Assembly: GCA_964059195.1 (NCBI GenBank)
Contig: CAXKWD010000007.1
Location: 149,345,769 to 149,409,768 of the forward strand
Reading direction: 5' to 3'
Source of the DNA: Ectobius pallidus
Lineage: Eukaryota; Arthropoda; Insecta; Blattodea; Ectobiidae
DNA: 64,000 bases
The position numbers and the translations under genes were made by a program. Under the pieces are notes generated by a model. That model did not search any database, had not been told where the DNA came from, and worked only from the letters and a program-made list of their open reading frames with translations. Shown in pieces: positions 58,087-64,000 of this stretch (within the stretch, counting starts at the first letter, position 1; each line of letters starts with the position of its first letter).

Positions 58087-60361
58087 TTACCGTATGTATT
58101 CGTACACATGGTCAGTAAAGTTGGGTTCTTCTTGTCTGACATCCGTCTCCTCCAAGGATATTTTGGACATCATCAAGTTCGCCACTACGATAACCACGAA
58201 CAAAAGAAGTCCCAACAAGATGGGCATCAGTATCAATAAGACTTGAGTGCTAGAATCCCAAGATAGCAGAGTCTTGAGCCAGCTCTCCTCTTCTGCACAG
58301 ATCACAGGCCACCTAAGATCTCGCAAGTTCTTACTACCGCACTTCCAGGGGTTGTCAACGAGGTCGAGATCACTCAAGCTGTTGTAGAAGTCCATGGGTG
58401 TTGGTATATCCCTCAGTCTGTTGCTGTGAAGATCTAGGGAGCTCAGATTAGGGATTTGTTGAAATGTGTCTGGATATATGCTGGAGATCTCACAGCTGCT
58501 CAGGTCCAGGGATCGCAAGGACTCCGAGGACAGCAAGGGACCTGTATTAAATGCAATTGTAATTTGAATGCTCTTCATAAGTAAGTCTCATTTACATTAA
58601 GGGTGACGGGAAAAACAATGCGTGTACATTGATATATTTTGAGGTAAGCTTAATCGTACCTTTTAAGAATCATTAGAGCTAAATTGAAACTAAAAATGTC
58701 GATCCGTCTGTTCGTCTGTGTGTATGTAGGCCTATGCCCGATAATTAGTATTCGGTTTTTAAGATTTTCATGAAACTTAGTATAACTTACATACTTATGA
58801 AGTCATTGATTGATTGATATCGGGGGTCCTGTCGAAGTTTTATTGACTTCCCGCAGTTCAGCGTAGAAGGCCTACTGTGCAACCCCATATAAAGTCCATA
58901 GGAAGAACCCTATTGATTTTGGACCAATTCGGTTGACCGTTACCAGAGTAACCACCAAGTAACGGTCACATCACACATTAAATAGTCCAGAAATAATAGT
59001 TACATCATGTAATAAAATAATTAGGAATTGTATTAAATTGCTCTACGATCACATTATATTAAATTTATGTTATATTATTGAGTGTCAGCCATATTGCCAA
59101 TGTGGCAGCCAGGAAGATGTTTGTGTACGATTTTGTCGTATAATGTTATTTGAATTGTAGTTGTGTTCTCTTGTGTCGTGTCTTTTATATTTCATATATA
59201 TAATGTGTGTGTGCATGTGTGTGCAATAGTGTTTTGGAACAGATACAAGCATTAGACAGTTTACAAAATGAAACATAAACATTTTGCCTGTTTGCACTGT
59301 TTAGACTGCCACGCAGAACAAGGCTTTGCAGGTAGTCTAAACAGTGCACAAAGGCGAAATTGCGTTTTTATAGCAAATGATAGAATTCAAGTTTTGTCTC
59401 AATTAACAGATTTTTATCATAAGTTAACCACCCTTTGGCGGGTTTCAATTAATTATAGGACTCCAGTCTTATCTCAGTGAATAGATATATTTTGATACAT
59501 AGGGGACTAACGTTGAAGGTCAAAGTTTACTGATTTTTAGATTATAACGCCATCTGCTGGTACGCCGAAGCGTAGTGGTTGAGGCACTGCGCTACAAACC
59601 GGAAGATTGCGGGTTCGATTCCCGATGACATCGGAATTTTTCAATTGGCCTATTCCTTCTGGTGGCACTATGACCCTGGGGTCGACTCAGCCTCTAACAG
59701 AAATGAGTACTAGGAGCAATCCTAGGAGTGGCCGGTACGTAAGGCTGACAACCTTACCACCTTCACTTTCCGAATGTCCAAAATCTGGGAGCCTCAACCT
59801 CCTGGAACCCTCTGGGCCTCCATGGCCTGTATAGGGATCACTTTACTTTACTTTACCCTGTCCGGTAGTCTGTCTACGTTCGGGAAATTTAGTTTTGTGT
59901 GGGATTCTTTGTATGACTATATATTCAGATGTTTCTTACCTACCTGCATGAGGCACTATGAGCTGTGAGTTGCCTCTGAGGCTGAGTGACTCCAAGGTCT
60001 TGCACTGTACGAACAGACCCGGGTTGAGGTGCTGAATCTTGTTGAAGGACAGATCTAGGCGTCGCAGATACTGCAGCTTGCTGAAGGCATGATCCAAGGA
60101 GCTTAAGCTATTATTCGCCAGAGTGAGAGATACCAGGTATGGAAATTCATTCAGGCTGGAGTTGGTCAGCTTCGTGATCAGGTTGTGAGAAAGATCCAGG
60201 TACCGGATCTCTGCCGCCGTGTGTTCATGCTGCGGTACTTGCGCCAGGGACATTTTGTCGCATGCCGCCGACTCCCATTCAATGCGACATTTGTCGATCG
60301 TCAACAGCGCTCGACATGACGTGTCGACCGTCAGCAGCACTGTAGTCAGGAAGGCCAGCAT
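58087..60361 (-). CDS. LRR gene C: short single-pass leucine-rich-repeat membrane protein
   Basis: Two coding exons on the minus strand: 60361-59944 and 58541-58087, 290 aa. The intron (59943-58542) starts GTAGGTAAG and ends TTTAATACAG. The phase-1 join (G|GT) restores an LRR that aligns with genes A and B at the same point. Residues 1-18 are a signal peptide. The N-terminal cap is poor in the usual CxC pattern. About six LRRs span 52-200, and a reduced C-terminal cap (C..C at NPWKCG...VIC) leads to a membrane helix at about 240-264 and a 26-residue tail ending VYEYIR. The tail holds YEYI, a YxxI-type sorting motif. An acceptor-like AATCATTACAG lies just before the start codon, so a 5' non-coding exon is likely; I could not locate it. 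The intron holds a SINE and a diverged family M repeat. Confidence 0.83.
58695..58985. repeat. Diverged family M repeat in the gene C intron
   Basis: GATTTTCATGAAACTTAGTA and GGACCAATTCGGTTGACCG in the usual order, with an extra 80-bp piece between. Borders unclear. Confidence 0.6.
59560..59858 (+). mobile_element. SINE family 3, copy 2, in the gene C intron
   Basis: AGTGGTTGAGGCACTGCGC, GGGTTCGATTCCCG, the CCTTCTGGTGGCACTATGAC body and a TTTACTTTAC tail match 50082-50395. It lies antisense to gene C. The 75- and 64-codon frames are within it. Confidence 0.92.
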
Positions 60362-60417
60362 TGATACCTGTAATGATTTTTAAAACTATTAAACAATTAA
60401 AGTAATCATAGCTTGTA

Positions 60418-60725
60418 CGAGGCGCGTCCATAAAGTAACTTTCCCACAGGGCATTAATGGAAACAAAACACAATTTCTTGGAAATATTTATTGCAATAGA
60501 TACAGCAAGTGTTCAGATAATTTCAAAAATATTCGCCACCGGAATTGAGACATTTGTCGTAACGTGGGACTAATTTTTGAATACATGTGCCATAGAAGTC
60601 TGCCGCATGGGATTTGAACAATTGTGTGATAACTTCCTCCGTCTCTCTGTCAATCTCCACCATTATCTGTCATTCGTTGTTATTTCTTGAAGTGTAGGAA
60701 AAGATGGAAATAACTGGGAGCGAGG
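60418..60725 (-). pseudogene. Mariner transposase C-terminal end, one-sided relic
   Basis: Right inverted end CGAGGCGCGTCCATAAAG next to TA at 60416. The minus strand reads HAADFYGTCIQKLVPRYDKC and LNSGGEYFE, the C-terminal pattern of mariner transposases. The opposite end is missing. It lies about 50 bp upstream of the gene C signal-peptide exon. Confidence 0.85.
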
Positions 60726-60729
60726 TCCG

Positions 60730-61838
60730 AGCTGTAGGGTGGATCTATCGAAATCATAGTTGTTTACTTTCAGTACCTGTACCATAGAGGAGGTTTGTGT
60801 TGGCCCGTGAAATTCGATCTCACATTTTCAGCATTTATACAAGTTTTGTGGTCCCCTGAATCCAACAATATATTTTTCAGAAACATGTTTGTGTGTGTGT
60901 GTCTGTGTGCCAGTCTGTCTGTCTGTGAACAACGTAGCTCGAGAACGAAGAAAAACGTTATATTTGAGTAAGATCCCTCCTAAGATGTGACACGGTGGTG
61001 TGACACAATGGAAACAAGAGCACCCCGAGAAAAACTTCCCACCACGAGTTTATCCATCACAAATTCCACATGGTTGCATTGAGATTTATTTAACATTTTA
61101 ATATTTATTAACGTGTTAAGGACATTAACATTAAAATAAAATTTTTAAAATAAAGTTAAAATATTCGCGATTTTCTCGATTTAAAAAAAGAAATTGTACA
61201 TGAAGTAGGCCTAATCATACTAAGGGATAAAACTGTGTTTGAAACTTTTTTGTAAAAATTCTCTAAAGGGTAGTTAAAAATTAAAATGCAGCCATGGTTT
61301 GCACAAACACAGGATCGTGTCTTGCCTGGCGAACAATCCACCTTTGCATGAGGTTAAACAACTGAGTGTGCAATCCCTGAAATGCGGCCACTTATACTAA
61401 GCCAGATTGTGTACTGAGCATACTTAGGATAGAGAAAGTTATGTGGCAATATTACGCCAAATTTTTAATTTTTAAAAATCTAAAATTGGCAATCCAGTGA
61501 ACCCTTAAATGTTTGTGTTATCGTCAAGTACGAACATCAATGAACAATCTGCTTCCCTATAATACTGTGTCGTGTATTGTGAATCTGCCCTTTATTAGGG
61601 TAATTGACCTGAAAGTGCCATCACTAGAAGCAGTGTATTTACGTTACAGAAATACGGTACATACCTATGAGATGAACTGCTTATCAGCATTGCAAGTCCA
61701 CAAAATGGCACAGTATCACATCGCTAGCAACTTCACTACACGGTAACACATTTTTTCTTATCCAACCAATCCTTGTCCTGTTCACTCAGTAATCTCAATA
61801 TCAGCAATAGCAGACCTTATCTTGTCAGACAGTAATAA
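60730..61838. other. Intergenic DNA upstream of gene C
   Basis: A GTCTGTCTG stretch and CTCGAGAACGAAG at 60890-60950 recall repeat-associated words. No gene is supported and no exon was identified. Confidence 0.4.
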
Positions 61839-61841
61839 CTG

Positions 61842-62497
61842 AGGTTCGGATGTTTATGACCTAAAAAATGGAAAATATGACCGAAAATATGCCTTTAAAA
61901 TGACTAAATATGACCCAAAAGTCCTAAATATGACCTCATAAAAGAACAAATTTTCAGAAAATAAATGTTCGAATTTGACACTAAATTATTGACGCTAAAT
62001 TATTACATCACATTAATTCAATCAGATAATCACTTTTTAACAATTAAACAGGTTATTTACAGTTTTACTTGTAATGAACTTCTAATTTGTTAATGTGTCC
62101 AGATACCAATGCAAATGTGAACTGAAAATATTTTAAAACATGTTTATTGGAAATAGTTAACAACAAGGAGGAAGAGGTAACTGTGCTATTACTTGTAATT
62201 GTCCCTTCACATTTCAGTTAAAGTCTCGTAAAACCAAAATATTCGTGACTCTTTTTCTAAAAAGTGTAAGTCGACAATTTAGTGCACATACTGCATAATT
62301 GTACGGAATTTATAACTGAAATATGACGTTAAATTAAAATATGACCAAGACCATAAAAATGACCAAAATATGACTTTATATGCAAAATAAAAACGGTCCG
62401 CTTAGGATAACAAATGTGCAATTCACGTTTAATTTGTGTTTGTGGCGAGAATGGAGATCAGGATAAAAATATGACATGTTATAAACATCCGAACCCT
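61842..62497. mobile_element. hAT-like element E3 (ATATGACC type)
   Basis: Inverted ends AGGTTCGGATGTTTATGAC and AGGGTTCGGATGTTTATAAC (right inverted). AAATATGACC words are repeated near both ends. Flanks match at about 5 of 8 positions, so the target duplication is only suggestive. No transposase is evident. Confidence 0.7.
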
Positions 62498-62576
62498 ACT
62501 AATGAGTAATGGCAGTACTCAGACAGTAATGCACTTAGTTGAGGCATCTCTTGAAGATGTTAATATTCTTTACGTA

Positions 62577-62822
62577 GACCGCTCCCATTGTTGAGTGGTT
62601 AGACCACTCGCCTTCCTCCGCTTTTATCGCTAGGACCCGGAATCGAATCTCAGTGGATCTAAGTGGAATTTGTGATGGACAAAATGGGGCCTTGAAGGTT
62701 TTCTCGGGGTGCTCCCGTTTCTGGTGCCTCGTTCACCGTTGTTCTATTCATCATAATATGGCCATTGGTTGCAGTAAAGGATTTATTAGGATATTCCCAA
62801 TACCTAAGAGCGAGTGACATAC
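62577..62822 (+). mobile_element. SINE family 4, copy 2
   Basis: TGAGTGGTTAGACCACTCGCC, GACCCGGAATCGAATCTCAG, GGTTTTCTCGGGGTGC and TTGGTTGCAGTAAAGGA match 34330-34560. Confidence 0.88.
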
Positions 62823-62829
62823 ACAAAGT

Positions 62830-64000
62830 ACTATGTCCAGTAAGCCTTTGATGAAACCTATTTGGCCAGAGAGACTTCATATTTCCTCAACGTTCTCGAG
62901 GGCCTCAAATATTTATATGAGAACAATGGAAAGCAACGCAGGGTGGAAGCGTTATGTCTGTGAGGATTTTAACAGCTTCATTTTTTGGAGGAAACAAAAA
63001 AATTCAAATACTTTTTTGTCCCTAAAAAGTATTTTTATAAAAAAAGTGGCCCCTATACTTTAACCGTGCTTTACTTGATAAGTATTATCCGCACTGTTCT
63101 AATTATTTTTTTCAAATTAGCAGAGGAAAAAATAAGGAATAAATTTTCTCTTTGTGGGATTTTGATGAAGTTGGTATTTTTCGTGGAAATTAAATACAAC
63201 ATTTGTTACGCGGACCATATTTTTGGCTCACAACAAATATTCCACCTATAGTGTGTCTGTTTCTTTACGAGTGAATAATCTTTGCTTGTATTCTTCAAAT
63301 GTAGAATTCGAAATTTTAAAACTAGAACACTAAATTTATGGTTTAAAAGTGTGAAATATCACTATTCCTAGCAGTCGGCCATAGAACAAATAAAATAATA
63401 ATATATTCCGTGCAATATTTTTAATGACAATTAAGTTTTTTTCTCTCATGGAAACTATGAAACAGTGATTTAGTTCGTTTCTCCACTGATCAATGTGATT
63501 ATCTGTTCACGTCAGGGCCGTCGCGTGGTTTGTTGGCGCCCGGGGCAAGATTTCGTCAGGAGCCCCCCCCAACTCAATCCCACGTGCACCCTCCCGACAT
63601 TCCACCTATCTGGGGCGACGTGGACTGGACAAATTCCAAGCCGCATCGCGTCCAGTCGCTCATTAGCAAAGATGAGCGCCAGGTTGCTTCGCTGTCTGTG
63701 TTTTTGTGCCCAAAAGAGACACCTAATCGGATTACCTTACAAAATTACCAGAAATAAAAGTATTTAAATTTTTTAATAGGATTGTATTGAAAATCAAATT
63801 AATACAAGTTTAGTAATGTAAGGAAATCTTAACAATCATAAAAAATACTATAGGCGTTATTAATGGACTACAAATTAATAGTGTGGGAAACCTCGTTACA
63901 TACATTGAATAGAATATAGAAAAGGGAACCGCGTTTATCAAATTAAGATAAAGTACTAAACATTAAATGGCATTCGCCTGGATTTTGCACGAGCAAATGT
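62830..64000. other. Intergenic DNA, possible hAT end at 63515
   Basis: CAGGGCCGTCGCGTGG at 63513 resembles a hAT-type end, and the element would extend past the window. The overlapping 75- and 90-codon frames there have no support. Confidence 0.35.

Noticed and set aside
59607..59968. 75- and 64-codon plus frames
   Set aside because: Within SINE family 3, antisense to the gene C intron.
60800..60850. ATGCTGAAAAT|GTGAGA on the minus strand as first exon of gene C
   Set aside because: Phase does not match the following exon (which needs phase 0).

Overview
This window looks like nuclear DNA from a large, repeat-rich insect genome. Three things point to an insect: intron-containing LRR receptor genes with GT-AG splice sites, many tRNA-derived SINEs, and remains of R2-like, Jockey-like and RTE-like LINEs next to hAT, PIF/Harbinger and Tc1/mariner/pogo transposons. 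The style of the SINEs and the striking frequency of the palindrome TAGGCCTA suggest a polyneopteran, perhaps a cockroach. That placement is inference; I could not run a search.

Only three convincing host genes are visible, and all belong to one family: secreted-then-anchored leucine-rich-repeat (LRR) proteins with a signal peptide, 6-8 LRRs, an LRR C-terminal cap, one membrane span and a short cytoplasmic tail. Gene A (24104-25548, +, about 357 aa), gene B (46069-47345, -, about 399 aa) and gene C (58087-60361, -, about 290 aa) align with one another through the LRR region and look like a dispersed paralogue cluster. A and B each appear to have a very short first coding exon joined in phase 0 just before the hydrophobic signal segment. 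Gene C has an extra intron inside its LRR region, filled with a SINE and another repeat. The likely role is cell-surface recognition or adhesion, with no visible signalling domain.

The rest is a layered graveyard of mobile elements. 1-5.7 kb: three decayed LINE pieces, a TTA microsatellite and a SINE. 6.7-15.7 kb: a TIR repeat (family M), a hAT-like element, SINEs, two hAT-like elements inserted side by side at one 8-bp target, a tRNA-like sequence and a LINE tail. 16.5-24 kb: a TA-flanked transposon and three more hAT-like elements, the last about 240 bp upstream of gene A. 25.6-29.6 kb: LINE and SINE copies. 29.6-34.0 kb: the most interesting object, a 4.4-kb DNA transposon with roughly 1-kb inverted arms and a 3-bp target duplication, inserted cleanly into a LINE and carrying a decayed unclassified gene. 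34-46 kb: SINEs, LINE tails, a Harbinger element, a Harbinger transposase relic, a hAT nested in a SINE, and an R2-like LINE nested in a Jockey-type ORF1. 47.8-57.8 kb: a pogo-like element nested in a hAT, a possible 2.6-kb hAT, a Harbinger nested in another repeat, and a fold-back mariner. 60-64 kb: a mariner end, a hAT-like element and a SINE.

Coordinates were read by eye. Element ends supported by target duplications are exact as far as I can check; other repeat borders are approximate.
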